Shown here one piece after another: positions 37,432-49,729 of a stretch of 64,000 nucleotides of DNA. The DNA comes from Paragordius varius (Eukaryota; Nematomorpha). Below the pieces are notes generated by a model. It did no database searches. It saw only the letters and a list, made by a program, of their open reading frames with translations, and had not been told where the DNA came from. Position 1 is the first letter of the stretch. Every line of letters begins with the position of its first letter. The stretch is from assembly GCA_964247055.1 (NCBI GenBank), contig OZ176053.1, positions 3,348,001 through 3,412,000 on the forward strand, in the 5' to 3' direction. A program made the translations under genes and the position numbers.

Positions 37432-39336
37432 TCAATCCGCCTCATTCCTCGGGGAAAGACAACTCCAATCCACAACTTCATATTCATTATACTCTTTCAA
37501 TGGTTTCTCCACCGTTTTTTCTAAAAATGTTAATGGTAGAATTAAATAACCCTTCATAATTTATACATTAATTTAAATAAGAATACATTTATTAGTGGAA
37601 AGAGCTTAAATTTAGTTTTACATCCATCACCTCAAAATAGTATAGAATTATTTATCGCACAATACCGGCTATTTTAGAATAATTAACTGGAGAAATATTA
37701 TTAAAATTTTATGGACAAAATTTGCGATTTTCGGTTTTATATGATAAAACTTTGTACTTTATTGACTCGTATATTCCAATAAGTCTCAAAAATCTTATCC
37801 TCTATCAAGATTTTAACTACATTTTTTTCACATCTTATTTAGACTTTTTACTGTTTTTAATTTAAAAAATATTAAAATAGATTGAATTTTTATAATATAA
37901 GCTTTCAGTGGTAATTTTACTATTTATCACAAATTTATATAAATTTCGACACAATTGTTAGCTCATAACCAACGAATTCTATCGTTTAAGCAAAATCCTC
38001 TAAATATTTATATATTAAAAATAAAACAACCTGAAAATATCGACTTCCGATCATCTTCCCCTTCGTCAGCAAAAAGTTTCGCATAAATTTCCTCCACTTC
38101 GGAAAAAGAATCTAAAAAATAAAATTATATCATTTATAACCTTAAATTGGCACAATTCATATCAATTGCAAATTTAAACTTTAAGAATGATTTTAATAAA
38201 AATAATGAGCTATTTTAATAAAAATCAAGATTTTAAAAATATGACTGTCTTTTAAAAAAATATTTGTGCTCACAATCTGATAATTTTATTTTTTAAACAA
38301 ATATCAACCTGAAGATATCGACTCCCAATCATCTTCATTTTCAACTTGGTCATCAACTTTATTATTTAAAAGTTTTTCATAAATTTTCTCCACTTCGGGA
38401 AAAATATCTAAAAAAACATAAAATTAATTTATTTAAAATTATACAAAATGAGTTGTAAAAAATGTTGATTAACAATTTTGGTATTTTACTTGGAGAAGAG
38501 ACAGGACTGACCGGAGTCCATGAATGGTATTGTTTGACTTCACTGAAAGTGACACTCTTTTTTGGCTCTATTTATATATAAACATTTTTATTTTATGGTA
38601 TATAGTAATTTTGATTAAATATATTTTTCAAAATATTTAGCTTATTTTTCATATGGTAATGTATTGTTGATAATATTAGATTTTAAAATCTCACTTGGAT
38701 CCGAAGGTACCTCGGGATGACTTTCCAATCTTTCCCCTTCGTTATTTTTCTTAAAACAGCAAAAAGATATGCGGCATAGATATTTTCTCCAGCCTGTAAT
38801 ATTAATATTTATACTTTATGAATAAAAATGAAAATACCGATTCGGTTTTCGGATATTTAATATAAATAACTGAATTTCGGTCAATGTTAGTAATTAAAAT
38901 ATATATATATATAAAATGATTATTGCCATCACTTAACTTTAAACTTATATTCTGGTCAATAAATATTGTCGAGCCAAATTTTAACAAAAGAATTAAGCCA
39001 ATCAGAATCTATTTAGATCTACCAAAACTACTTAATATTAAACATAAATATAATTTTAATTTGGCAATAACATAAAATCATTAAACTTCCAATTCCAACT
39101 AATCTATGTTATAAATTATGTTTAAACATTAATCTAAGATTTTAAAATTTTGAATTTTTATTTTAGGAAAAAAGGTTAGATGTATTTAAAGAAATATCAT
39201 TGATAAATTTCATCATTAATTTGCTGTTGTGGAAAATTTTGGAAAAAAATTGATATATATGCATACCCTTTCCCTTCTCTTGGATTTCACCGCCATTCGT
39301 CGTTTTCAAATTGAATATCCTTGTAAAAAATTTCAT
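37432..39336 (-). CDS. Tandem family gene A: Cys-cluster, RVxF-like motif and two acidic modules
   Basis: Six exons, 171 aa: 39336-39267, 38793-38695, 38567-38490, 38407-38309, 38111-38031, 37520-37432. Exon 1 starts MKFFTRIFNLKTTNGG. Exon 2 has YLCRISFCCFKKN, a possible palmitoylated Cys cluster next to lysines. Exon 3 reads KPKKSVTFSEVKQYHSW, with KSVTF fitting the RVxF docking motif for protein phosphatase 1. Exon 4 is an acidic module (IFPEVEKIYEKLL..ENEDDWESISS), exon 5 another (SFSEVEEIYAKLF..DDRKSIFS). The terminal exon ends EYNEYEVVDWSCLSPRNEAD. All introns (82-510 nt) are phase 1 with GT-AG ends. The matching exon structure in copies B-D supports the model. No named family is recognised. 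Function is inference only: possibly a membrane-tethered PP1 regulator. Confidence 0.75.
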
Positions 39337-39369
39337 AAATTTTGATAATAAAAGTTTTTTTTAAAAAAT

Positions 39370-39510
39370 ATTTTTGTAAAATAGCAATGCGAGAGTGTTA
39401 AAAAGTGATTGTTGCTAAATAGAATATAAATATAGGCTTAGGCAGTATGATACCTTATAAGATGATTGTTGTCATATAAAATATGGGCTTATAAGTATAT
39501 ATAAAAAGTG
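39370..39510 (-). promoter_or_regulatory. Conserved upstream block of gene A
   Basis: A TATA-like TATATATACTTAT (39493-39505) lies about 160 bp before the ATG. Two copies of the motif ACAATCA (CAACAATCATCTT near 39478, CAACAATCACTTTTT near 39412) flank GCCTAAGCCTATA. The same order of blocks is found before B, C and D. Confidence 0.45.
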
Positions 39511-39796
39511 ATAAAGTTTATCTCAATTCGATTATGCATTTGCTAAAATTTAAACACTCAATTAAAAATGGATTTTGCACTTATAAGCAAAAAGGTAAAC
39601 ACATCGATATCTAAAATATAGAGTCTTCTCAATTAGGAAAATAATCAGCCTTTAAGAAAAATAAGAATTTATTTTAAATTATGCCATTTAAATATTATAA
39701 ATTTTAACATTTAATCCATATGATTTTTAAAAGGGTGCTCAAAAATATAAACCCGCTTTAACTATTTTTTATGTTTTAATATGAAAATAGATGTGC

Positions 39797-39903
39797 ATTT
39801 TATTTAGAAAAATTGTTTAAAAATAAAAATTTTATTAAGATTTTATGAGCTTTTTGCAAATTATGGATTTCCAAACCTTTCGCGAACCGCGCGTTGGACA
39901 CCC
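39797..39903. mobile_element. hAT-type MITE right-end fragment upstream of gene A
   Basis: GCAAATTATGGATTTCCAAA then CGCGCGTTGGACACCCCT. A matching fragment lies at the corresponding place upstream of gene B (about 51.92-52.02 kb). Confidence 0.55.
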
Positions 39904-40009
39904 CTCTTTTATACGAATTCGTTAACAGATACGTATTAGTTATACCTCACTATTAATTAGATGGCTCATAATTTTACGTAATATGTAAATTATTATTATC
40001 TGTCTATAT

Positions 40010-42738
40010 CAGGGGTGGCCCCACTTTTTTTGTCGCGAGCTTTTTTTTGGCTTTTTTGTTAAAAAAAGAGTTCGCGGTCACCCAGAAATATTTATCAAAA
40101 AAAACTCAATCAACACTTTAAATGATGTATATACCTGCTTTACAGATTAGAGTGACTTGTTTAAACCATTTTAAAATTGTAATTTTTTTATCTATCAACC
40201 AAATACAAAAATAATTTTAATTAAAAGACAACGGGTTATTAACTAACTTAATTTTTTAACCAACATAAAACACTTCAAAATATTTATTTATTAAATTTCT
40301 ATTATATGAAATTTTACAATATAAAAATTTAAACAATGCATTTGAAATTACAGGGGAGAATACATTATGATACAAAAAATAAAAGAAATAAAAAATAGCA
40401 TTCCAATTTAGAACCATAATTTGAACATAAATAAGAGTACATTAAAATTGTATCAGTTTTAATTCTATCCACATATTTTTTAGTAAATCGGCTTTTTCCT
40501 AAGCGAAAATACAACTTGATAAACATCCATATTTAATAAAGAAAAAAATATTTAAAACGCCCGACTGCGAAAAAATTCAGAAAGTTTATCTAAATTAGGT
40601 TCAAATGAAGTCAAAGCAATTCTCAAACATGATTCTAAATGTTTATTAGTTGATTGTGACCTCTGTTTAGTTCTGATAGCATTCATAATTGAAAAAGCCG
40701 ATTCACATAAATATGTGGATCCAAAAAAAGAATTGAATAATGCAGCGGTTTTCCAAATATGGCGGTATTTATCTTTATTTATAAATTTATATATATCTGA
40801 TCCTAATGATTTTAGATGGATATCGCATTTAACATTTATTAATTCCTCTTCCAACTCTGCTAAATTTGGTACACCAAGAAAGTGGCTGAGTTTTTGAGCA
40901 ATATATTCAACATTATTATTATTATTAAATGGGCATGATAAAAAAACGATGTCTTCAAGTTTATTTATAGATGAAAATCGTTTTTCAAAATCATTAATAA
41001 GCAGACCAATATCATCTGCATATTTTTCAAAAGAGAGATTCTCTATTTTTTCAGACACCGCTGCCAGATTAAAAAAATGTTTTAAATCTCGGTTTTTTAA
41101 TTGTGTTTCTACTACTGTTAGTTTCCTTAAAAGATTTTAAAGCACCCATCATATCCATTATTGTTTTATCTTTTCCTTGTAATTGGATGTTTAATTTATG
41201 CAATTTTTCCGTGATATCGCATAAAAATGCAAGATCAAGCAGCCAATCTTGATCTTTCAATTCAGGGTATGAAAATTTAGAATCTCTAAAAAAATTTCTA
41301 TTTGTGGTAAAAGTTGCCTAAAATTAAAAATGCGGCACGACTCAACCACCTTACATCAGTATGTAATAAAAGTTCTCCATATTCCACGCCGCACTCATTT
41401 AACAAAATTCGAAATTGGCGGCGGGACAAGCTTTTTGTTCGAATGGCGTTAACAATTTTAAAACAGGGGTTCATTACATGATGGTATTTTAAAACTTTTG
41501 AACATAAAACTTGATTATGGATTATACAATGGTAATCAATGAACTTGGGAAATGCACTGTGATTTTTACATAAAGCGATAAAGCCGTTGTTAACGCCAAT
41601 CATAGCTGGAGCTCTATCAGTAGTTATAGATGCGAGTTTTACGATGGGAAGTTTCGTATCTGTGATAAATTTATAAAAAGAATCAAAAATATCCTGCCCT
41701 CTGGTTCGTTCGTGGAGAGGTATTATAGTTAATAATTCCTCCTTTGCAGATAAATCACTAAATATCATACGAATAAAAATGCATAATTGGGCGATTCCAA
41801 CATAATCGGTGGACTCATCGAGTTGCAAGGAAAAAAAATACAGTTATTAATATTTTCATGTAAAATTTCATCAAGATTATTACTAATATCTTCAGCCCTG
41901 CGCATAACGGTATTTCTCGATAAGCTCATGCTTTTAATAGCTGTCATAATATTATTTTTGTTATCAAAATTTTCAAATAAAATATCACAAGCGCTAATAA
42001 AGGCTTCTTTAAATATTTCACCATCTTGGAATGGCTTATTGTTCCGAATGAGTATTTCCGCTACCTTGAATGAAGCAATCGTAGCATTTTTAGTCTTTGT
42101 TGTATTTAAGTATGCTACTTTGTGAGGAGGATAATTATTCTTTTAATTCCTTTACTTTAATGTTGCGTTCTTGAGTTTGTAAGGGGTAGTTTTTGGAGTA
42201 ATGTGGATGCATAGATCTATAATGTCTTTCAATATTTGACTTTTTGGGCAAAGCAACAGTACTATTGCATATTAGACAGGTGCATGTTTCATTTATCATA
42301 ATAAAAAAGTATTCATGCTCCCAATCTTTCTTGTATCTGTACAACTTTTTTTGGCTCATTCTAAAGTATAAGTTTTAAAAACCTACTTTTGGTGTATCGA
42401 ATCAAATCTAACTTCACGATTATGCTTCTGATTTATGAATAAGCTTTGCTCAAAGTTTTGATATATTCAAGGGAAATGACTGATTTTAAGTTTTAATGCA
42501 AATGCTCCAAAACATATGAATTATAATTAATAAAATAATTTTTTTACACCCTTTTCTTAGACGTTTTTTTTTAATTTAAACCGTATTTTTTTGTATTTTA
42601 AATTTAAATTCGCTCAGAAGTAGCCAACTATCCGAAAAAAATCAATAAAATTTTTAAAAAAAAAATATTTTCAAGCGGTCACTTTTTGAGTTGTCGCGGT
42701 CACGAAAGTGACAGCGGTCACCTCGTTGGCCACTCCTG
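40010..42738 (-). mobile_element. hAT DNA transposon 1, full length, decayed transposase
   Basis: Begins CAGGGGTGGCC and ends GGCCACTCCTG, flanked by a perfect 8-bp target duplication GTCTATAT (40002-40009 and 42739-42746). The minus strand encodes a ZBED5/SCAND3-type (hAT-Charlie-like) transposase in pieces: BED finger CLIC...HYRSMH (42359-42135), a central RNase-H-like part with LDESTDYVGIAQL, TTDRAPAMIG and CIIHNQVLCSK (41828-41298), and the dimerisation domain with SFFGSTYLCESAFSIMNAIR (41058-40552). At least four breaks (stops or frameshifts) separate them, so it cannot make its own transposase. Confidence 0.9.
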
Positions 42739-43085
42739 GTCTATATGGCAACATTTTTATCCAAAATTTAAGCCAATTATGTCATAAGTCTGTAGTCCCA
42801 AAAAAAGTATCATAAAAGCCTTAGATCAGGGGTCTGCAACAGGGTACTCGCGAACCGGTGGCTCATTGAAAGAGTGGCTCTTTGGAAATTTTGAAAAAAA
42901 TTTCTAATTTTTTAAAAAAAATTTTATATGTAAATTAGCAATTTTGTTTTGACATTCAAATTATTTTTAGAAACTTTTAATAAAATTCTTTATTATAAAT
43001 ATCTATCACATGCGTTTAATCATTTATAAAACACTTTTATTCTTGCATGTTATTTCTAACTTCAAGATGATAACTTTCACATTAA

Positions 43086-43654
43086 CACTTCGATTCAAAT
43101 TGGGTTATCTAAATACCCCAGACTTAATTCGAATTAGGTTTTTTAAAAGACTACTGGAGGAAACGGTCCCAATTTAAAATTATGCTTCTATCCTAATAAA
43201 AATAATATAAATAAGCTAAAACATCCAAATAAAACTTAATTTTGAAAAAAAAGTTCCATGTCAAACTACTTCGATTTTTATTTTGCAATTTTTGCAAAAT
43301 ATCGTCTTCATTTAATTTTAAGGGTAATAAAGCTAATTTTTTATTTATATTACATATAACATTGTTTTAAATAGAAAAAGCGGTTTATTTTGTAGTATTT
43401 CAATTTTACCATTGCACATATGTCGCGTTGACGAAATTTTTATTTCTCGGTTTTAGCTTAAAATAAGTAATATCAAGTATTTTTAAAAAAATTTTTTTAT
43501 ATATTTCGGTTTATTAATGTTATACAAGTGCAAAATTTTGCCATGGTTTCGATTCCGTCCATATTTTTTATTAATTTAATTTTAAACAGGCCTGGGGTAT
43601 TTAACTACCCCAATTCGAATCGGAGGACAAAAATGAATGTGTTGCATCGAAGTG
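43086..43654. mobile_element. TTAA-flanked MITE, copy 4, nested in hAT 2
   Basis: Orientation as copy 3, TTAA at both flanks, inserted into transposon 2, so it moved after that element arrived. Confidence 0.75.
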
Positions 43655-43665
43655 TTAAATTAAAA

Positions 43666-43805
43666 CATTAAATTACTTGCAAAAAATAGGTATTTAAAAT
43701 AATTTATTTAGCTTTCATACCAATACTGGGAATTATAATTTGGTCCATTGAAACATTAAATTACTTGCAAAAAATAGGTATTTAAAATAATTTATTTAGC
43801 TTTCA
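43666..43805. repeat. Tandem duplication within hAT 2
   Basis: ACATTAAATTACTTGCAAAA and the following ~35 bp occur twice about 84 bp apart (near 43666 and 43750), immediately downstream of the nested MITE. Confidence 0.7.
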
Positions 43806-45899
43806 AAATGCATATATCTAAAAAATAAATAGAAAATACAATCCCAACTGGGAATTAAAATATGGGTTTAATCAAATTTTCAACAAAGCGGAGTGCATTA
43901 TTTGCAAATTTACGACAAACGGATTTCACGAATATAATTTAAAAAGACATGCCAATACCATGCATTTGGATTTTATTAATATGACTACAGAAATGAAAAT
44001 AATAAAATTAGAATCTTTAAAATATTAATAATCTCCAACCAACAATTTCATTCACGCCTTATCCGATAGTAAAGGCAAGTTATATTGTTGCCAATTTACT
44101 TGCCAAAGAAATGAAGCCTTATTCTCATGGTGAGTTTGTAAAGGAATGCGTACTGAAAATTATAAAATGTCTTTTGCCTAATAAGGTTGAATTAATATCC
44201 AGTATAAGTCTTTCGCCCAATAATATGTGTAGACGATACCATCGCAGAAGAAATTCAACTTTCCCTAAAAGAAAGAATTCAAAATTTGTGGCGTTTTCCT
44301 TGTCATTTGATGAAAGCACAGATATAAACAACATATCACAATTGGTAGTCTTTATTCGAGGGATTGATGAATTTTTTAATAAACAGAAGATATGTTAGGC
44401 TTACTTTCGATGAAAAATACAACTAAGGGAGATGACATGTTTCATGCAATTTAAATATATTGAAAACAATAAATTAAATATGAGGGCGCTATCTTGTTTG
44501 ACCACAGATGGTGCCCCAGCTGTGATGGGAAAAAACAAGGGAACCGTCAAATTATTGTTAAATAAGATGGAATCCGATGGTATTAATATTGACCATATAT
44601 ATATAATGCATTGCATGATTCATCGTGAAAATCTCTGCGCACATGCTCTGACAATGGACAATGTTATGACCGTTGTTATTAAAGTAGTTAATTTTATAAA
44701 ATCTCATGCTTTGAAGTATAGGCAGTTTAAGGAGTTTTTAAAAGAAATTCATTTAGAATATGGAGATCGTATATTTTTTTCAAATGTAAGGTGGCTTAGT
44801 CGAGGGAAATGTCTAAAAAGGTATTATTATTCATTAAAAGAAATAAATATTTTTCTATTGCAGAATAATTATTTGGCAGAGGAATTAACCAATGAAGATT
44901 GGTTGTCAGATTTTTTATGCTTTTCCGTAGATATTACCGAAAAACTAAATCAATTAAATGAATCCTTGCAAAAGCAAGATAATTTAATTGTTGATGCGAA
45001 TAACCATATTAAAGCGTTTTGTAAAATTGACGTTATTTGAATGCCATTTAAAAAAATAATGCTGAACATTTTCCAGAATTTAATAGATTTAAAGCTGGTA
45101 AAACTAACATTTTTTCAAAATATGCAGATCAAATCATATTATCAAAAGCTTTTAATAAACGGGGATATGACAAAATATGAAAAAATATTTGATTTATTTT
45201 TTTGTCCATTCGTTGAAGCTATCAACGCTCCTATTAATTTAAAAATGGAATTACTAGATTTGCAATCCAATAATAAATTAAAATTATTATTTGAACAAAT
45301 AAAATTAAATTTTATAAAAAATATGTAACGTTTGATAAATATCTAATTTAAGAATTTTTGCACAAAGATTAATTTGTGCTTTTGGGTCCACTTTGTGAAA
45401 GTTTTTTTTCTGAAATAAAATATACAAAATCTCTTTAACGTTCTTTATTAACTGATGAAAACTTGGCGAATGAATTGAGATGTGCTGTATCAAAAATTGA
45501 TGTAGATCTGAATAAATTAAACAAAAAAATTAAAACAAATATCCCATTAAAAATTTAATTATGCAATGAAAAATGTTTATATATTTTATTTTTATTAGAT
45601 AAAAAGGTTACATTTTGGCGATTAAATCATAGTCTACTCTAGTCATACTATCGAATTGCAATAAGTTTACCATATCAATCTATTTTTATCTTTTTTTACA
45701 CATTGGTATAACAATTAGCAAAGCATTATTATATTTATACTGTTTATTTTCCTTTTGATATGAAAATTAGCACATCTATACGTTAATATAATAAATTTAT
45801 GTTACCAATGTCTTGATATATATATAAATAAAAAGTGGCTTTTTGGAATTTTGAGGTCGAAAAGGTGGCTCTTCAAGCCATTTGTGTTGGACACCCCTG

Positions 45900-47934
45900 T
45901 GCTAAAACACATCCGCCTTTGTGCCAATTATAAAAAAATCTTTAAGTTCACGGTCAAAATTAAAAAATATTTTTGATAAATGGATATTAATGATTTTTAT
46001 ATTATTTTTTATATTCCATTTTCTTCAAATCTCAATTTTGTAAATATTTTATATACTTTAATAAAACCTGTTTGAAAATTGATAATGAATTATACTTTTT
46101 AGCAACATAATATATTTTAATTATATATAAACACCCCTGTAAGACTTATAATTCACAATGCTTCACTTCATGCAACTCAGATCGATTTTTGTAAAAAAAA
46201 TCATGTTAAATAAACACTGTTGTGGACTAAACATTTTTATCCGAGTATATATTTTTTATCTTCTAAGAAATATGTAATACTAAATAGAATAAGTGGTAAA
46301 GTAAAGTTTTTTTATGCACGCCCGCTTTCCGGGGTGAAAATACGGCCGAAGTCATTTGTGTTGGACACCCCTGGACTAATAGCTTAAAAGAACGGCTTAA
46401 TTTAATAAATTGTCTAAATTATAATCGGTGCATTCATAAATGACCAAATATTTTCCATTTTTGGATTCGATACAGGAGTAATTACTTTCAAATCAAACTT
46501 TTTTTCTAATTTCGTATCAGCTTATTAAATTAATTGGCCGACTATAAGCAGCAATTTAATAAGATATAATCCCTAAAATTGATATGAAATAAGCACCATG
46601 TTATCATTATGATTTTTAACGAGGCGGAGGAAGATGAGTCAACCAACAAGATTCGATACCAGGTAAGGAAATCTCAAAAAGACATTGAAAAAATTAACTT
46701 TCTAACGCAGGGGTGTCCACAAAGGGCTTTGCGGGCCGCATTTGAAAAATATATGGGCATTCATAAATATTCTATTTAGTGAAGAACTGTAATATGAAAA
46801 AAAAACAATATACTTTTATTTATTTCACCAATTTTTGCATTGGCTAATTTTAATGACATATTATATTAAGAAATTTATCTAAATTAAGACTTTATCAGCA
46901 TATTTTTGAAAATTATGAAAATCTTATGTATTTGCTAATTTTCCAAAGTTTTAGCGAGCCGCATGTTAGCCGCTCCTGTTCTAGCATATTAAGTTTTTTT
47001 TTAGGTTTTAATATTATAAATGTGGATATTAAATTTTTGAATTGATGCTAAAACGTGGCGGACACAGATGCAAAATTCAGATTATTGCGCAAAAAAATTA
47101 ATATACTCGTGAATTTAATGAGCTTTTCTTGAATTTTCTAGCATATTGATTTATAATAAGAGTTAGGCTTTACTAAAAGGGACCAATTAATTAATTAGAA
47201 TAGACCATTTACAAAAGAAACGTTAATATAAATCTAAAACAACGGACCTCCTAGCATATAGCTTTAATATAACATGTAGACGTATTTTATACTCTAACCC
47301 AATTCTAATTTAAAAATGCAAATTCTAAATTAAACCTAAGAGAAATACTTATGATCATATTTTGTCATACTTTTATTAATTATTTAAAGTTTTTTTTTCC
47401 AAAACCCTATACATGGTTAGAGCTAAACCTAGAGATTTATAAAACATAAGTTGGGCTACCCGCGATGCCTTTTTTAATGAATATAAATTATCCATTTTAT
47501 TTGAATGAGCCTACTCGTTTTACAGAATTTTGACTAAAATCCAACTTTCTTTATTTTTATAAATTAAATTTCAATAGCTGTGTATAATTTAAAGCTCTCT
47601 ATAACTTCTGATGCCGTTACATTTTTCGAAATGATATAAATAATCAGTTTAGCTTGCTTTTCCTAAAGAGTAGGATTTTATATTTTTAAAGGACTTTAAG
47701 TAAGCTTTACATTTTGCCTAGGGACAGTCATTATGAAAAAAGGCGGACTTTTATCTTCAAAAGGTCAATTTAACCAGGTTAAAGATAATTTTTTTCCTTT
47801 TGCCATAGAAATTGAAGCAATCATAATGGATTTATGTAAATTTTCCCTAGTAATCTTCTCAATTAAGATTATAACATTTAGAACCGATACATGCAGAACT
47901 TAAAAAATAAATCGTTTTAAGTTAAAATAAGATA
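45900..47934. other. Gene-poor DNA with hAT-end fragments
   Basis: A hAT terminus (TTTGTGTTGGACACCCCTG) at 46355-46373 and the MITE at 46.7 kb. From 46.62 kb on it is homologous to 53.15-54.1 kb (shared CTTTTCCTAAAGAGTAGGAT). No credible ORF. Confidence 0.5.
46708..46978. mobile_element. Short hAT-type MITE, in the B unit
   Basis: CAGGGGTGTCCACAAAGGGC to AGCCGCTCCTG with weakly matching flanks TTCTAACG / TTCTAGCA. The same insertion, with a lost right end, sits at 53.24 kb in the C unit, so it predates the B/C duplication. Confidence 0.65.
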
Positions 47935-48870
47935 ATTTATTTGTTATTTTAAAACTTTATACATAAAATTAACATTATGAATATCACATAAACAATAACA
48001 CATTAGCAATTTAATATGTATGTGATGAGTTATCATATGAAGTATGGCGTTGAATAAAAGGTTGGTGTAATGGTAAATGTGTGTGCATGTGTGCATGTGA
48101 GTTTGAAGGTTGAGTGTTAGAGAGTGAGGCGTATATCGAAGAATCAAAATCCATCAAATAAAAAAATCCAAAATTCAATAAAAAATAAATCCAAAATTTT
48201 TTATATAAAAGCAATGATAATATAGATATATGAGAAGTTTGAGTAGGTAAAGTTGTAATAAAGATGAGTACACGTGAATTTGTGAAGTATTTGAGTGAAG
48301 GATAGAGAATAGATGAGGTTGAGTGTGAGGTATGAAAAATCCAAATCCAAAAAGAAAAAATAATCCAAAATCCAAATGTCATAAAAAAAGATGATCCAAA
48401 AAATGATGAAAATATAAAGAATTCAATTGTATGTAGAATAGAATATATAAATGATGAATGATATAAATAAAGGTAGTGATGTGTTGATGACATGTATAAG
48501 GGTTGAGAGTGTAGAGATGAGTGTGAAGTGATATGTGGTTGAAGAAAAAGGTTTGTGTTTGAAGTATCCAAAATATCAAAAAATGTCATAAAAAGTAAAG
48601 AATCCAAATCCAATATAAAAATAAAGAATCCAAAAGTGTTACATAAAAAGATGAGTGTGATGTAATGTAAAAAGATAGATGTGATTGGATGTAAAGATTG
48701 AGTAGATAGGTTGTTGTTTGAAGTGTAGGTAGGTGTGGAATGTAAGTTTGGCAAAGATGTAAAGGAATAAAGAAGTAGAATAAATCCAAATAAGTAAAGG
48801 AATAAAATGCATAAAAAATCCAAAATGTATAATAACGATGAAATAAATAATAAGATATTGAAGAAATATT
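47935..48870. repeat. G-poor repeat block downstream of gene B
   Basis: Same repeat as after gene A, shorter. The 270-codon minus-strand frame (48011-48823) overlaps other long frames and changes length from copy to copy, so it is not called a gene. Confidence 0.75.
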
Positions 48871-48909
48871 AAAAATAAAAAAAATTAATTATTTATGTTC
48901 CCCGAATCA

Positions 48910-48998
48910 TCAATCCGCCTTATTCCTCGGGGAAAGACAACTCCAATCCACAACTTCATATTCATTATACTCTTTCAATGGTTTCTCCACCGTTTTTT
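48910..48998 (-). CDS. Terminal exon of gene B (possibly orphaned)
   Basis: Intact 89-nt terminal exon with acceptor TTTTTTAG, encoding the EYNEYEVVDWSCLSPRN block and TGA, as in A, C and D. Use depends on skipping the donor-less exon upstream. Confidence 0.55.
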
Positions 48999-49265
48999 CT
49001 AAAAAATTGAATGGTAGAATTAAATGACTTTTCATAATTTATACATTAAGTTGTATAAAAGAAAAATTATTTGAGGAGAGAGATTATCAGGGTTACACCC
49101 ATCACCTCGAAATAGTATTAAAATTATTTTTCGCATAATCCCGGCTATTTTGCAATAATTGACTGGGGAAATATTAGTGACATAATATGGGGAAAATTTG
49201 CGATTTCGGATTTAATTATGATAAAAATTTGTTAGTAAAATGAGTCAAAAATCTTATTTAAGCCT

Positions 49266-49600
49266 AAATTCACACTCATTCAAACTCTCCACCATACATT
49301 TCATCTACTGATCATTAAACCTATATTTACACTATTCATCATTTATATACTCTAATTTTATTCTTTACATTATTTATTACATCCCACACCTGCCTACACT
49401 TACAAACAAATCCAACCTATCTACTCACTCTTCACATCCAATCACATTTATCTTTTTACATTACATCACACTCATCTTTTAAATAACGCTTTTTTGAATT
49501 CTTTTTATTTATATTGGATTTGGATTCGTTACTTTTATGACATTTTTTGATATTTTGGATACCTCAAACACAACACTTTTGCTTCAACCACATCACATAT
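49266..49600. repeat. Inverted fragment of the G-poor repeat inside gene B
   Basis: The plus strand here is C-rich and G-poor (CACTCATTCAAACTCTCCACC, TTGGATTTGGATTCGTTAC), the reverse complement of the blocks above. It lies in the intron between the donor-less acidic exon and the terminal exon of gene B. Genes A, C and D lack it at this position. Confidence 0.7.
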
Positions 49601-49729
49601 TCTTATTACTCTTTTTTATGTTAAATATATTAAAATTTCGAAATTTTTAATTTTATATAATATAAACTTTCATGGTAATTATTGACACATTTTGTCAACT
49701 TTTAAGCAAAATCCTCTTAATACTCAACA

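Larger units (their letters stand above)
42827..45899 (+). mobile_element. hAT DNA transposon 2, decayed, with a nested MITE
   Basis: Left end CAGGGGTCTGCAAC; right end TGTTGGACACCCCTG. No matching 8-bp duplication flanks it, so one end may belong to another element. The plus strand keeps SCAND3/ZBED-type transposase fragments: AECIICKFTTNGFHEYNLKR (BED finger, about 43.9 kb), FDESTDINNISQLVVFIRG (44.3 kb), LTTDGAPAVMGKNKGTVKLL and HCMIHRENLCAHAL (44432-45040), and a dimerisation-domain remnant (45.35-45.56 kb). Many stops and frameshifts are present, more than in element 1, so it is probably older. A TTAA-flanked MITE is inserted at 43086-43654. Confidence 0.8.

Noticed and set aside
38695-38793. 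Alternative reading frame of exon 2 (GENIYAAYL...)
   Set aside because: Also open in three copies, but it does not match the phase of exons 1 and 3, and the codon loss in gene D disrupts no frame, so it gives no support. The Cys-cluster frame joins consistently in all copies.
40715-41140. Plus-strand ORFs opposite hAT 1
   Set aside because: Antisense shadows of the transposase dimerisation region.
48011-48823. 270-codon minus-strand open frame, and similar ones at 36062-36640, 36825-37298 and 60000-60443
   Set aside because: They lie in G-poor repeats where stop codons are rare in several minus-strand frames at once; lengths and frames are not conserved between the four blocks.
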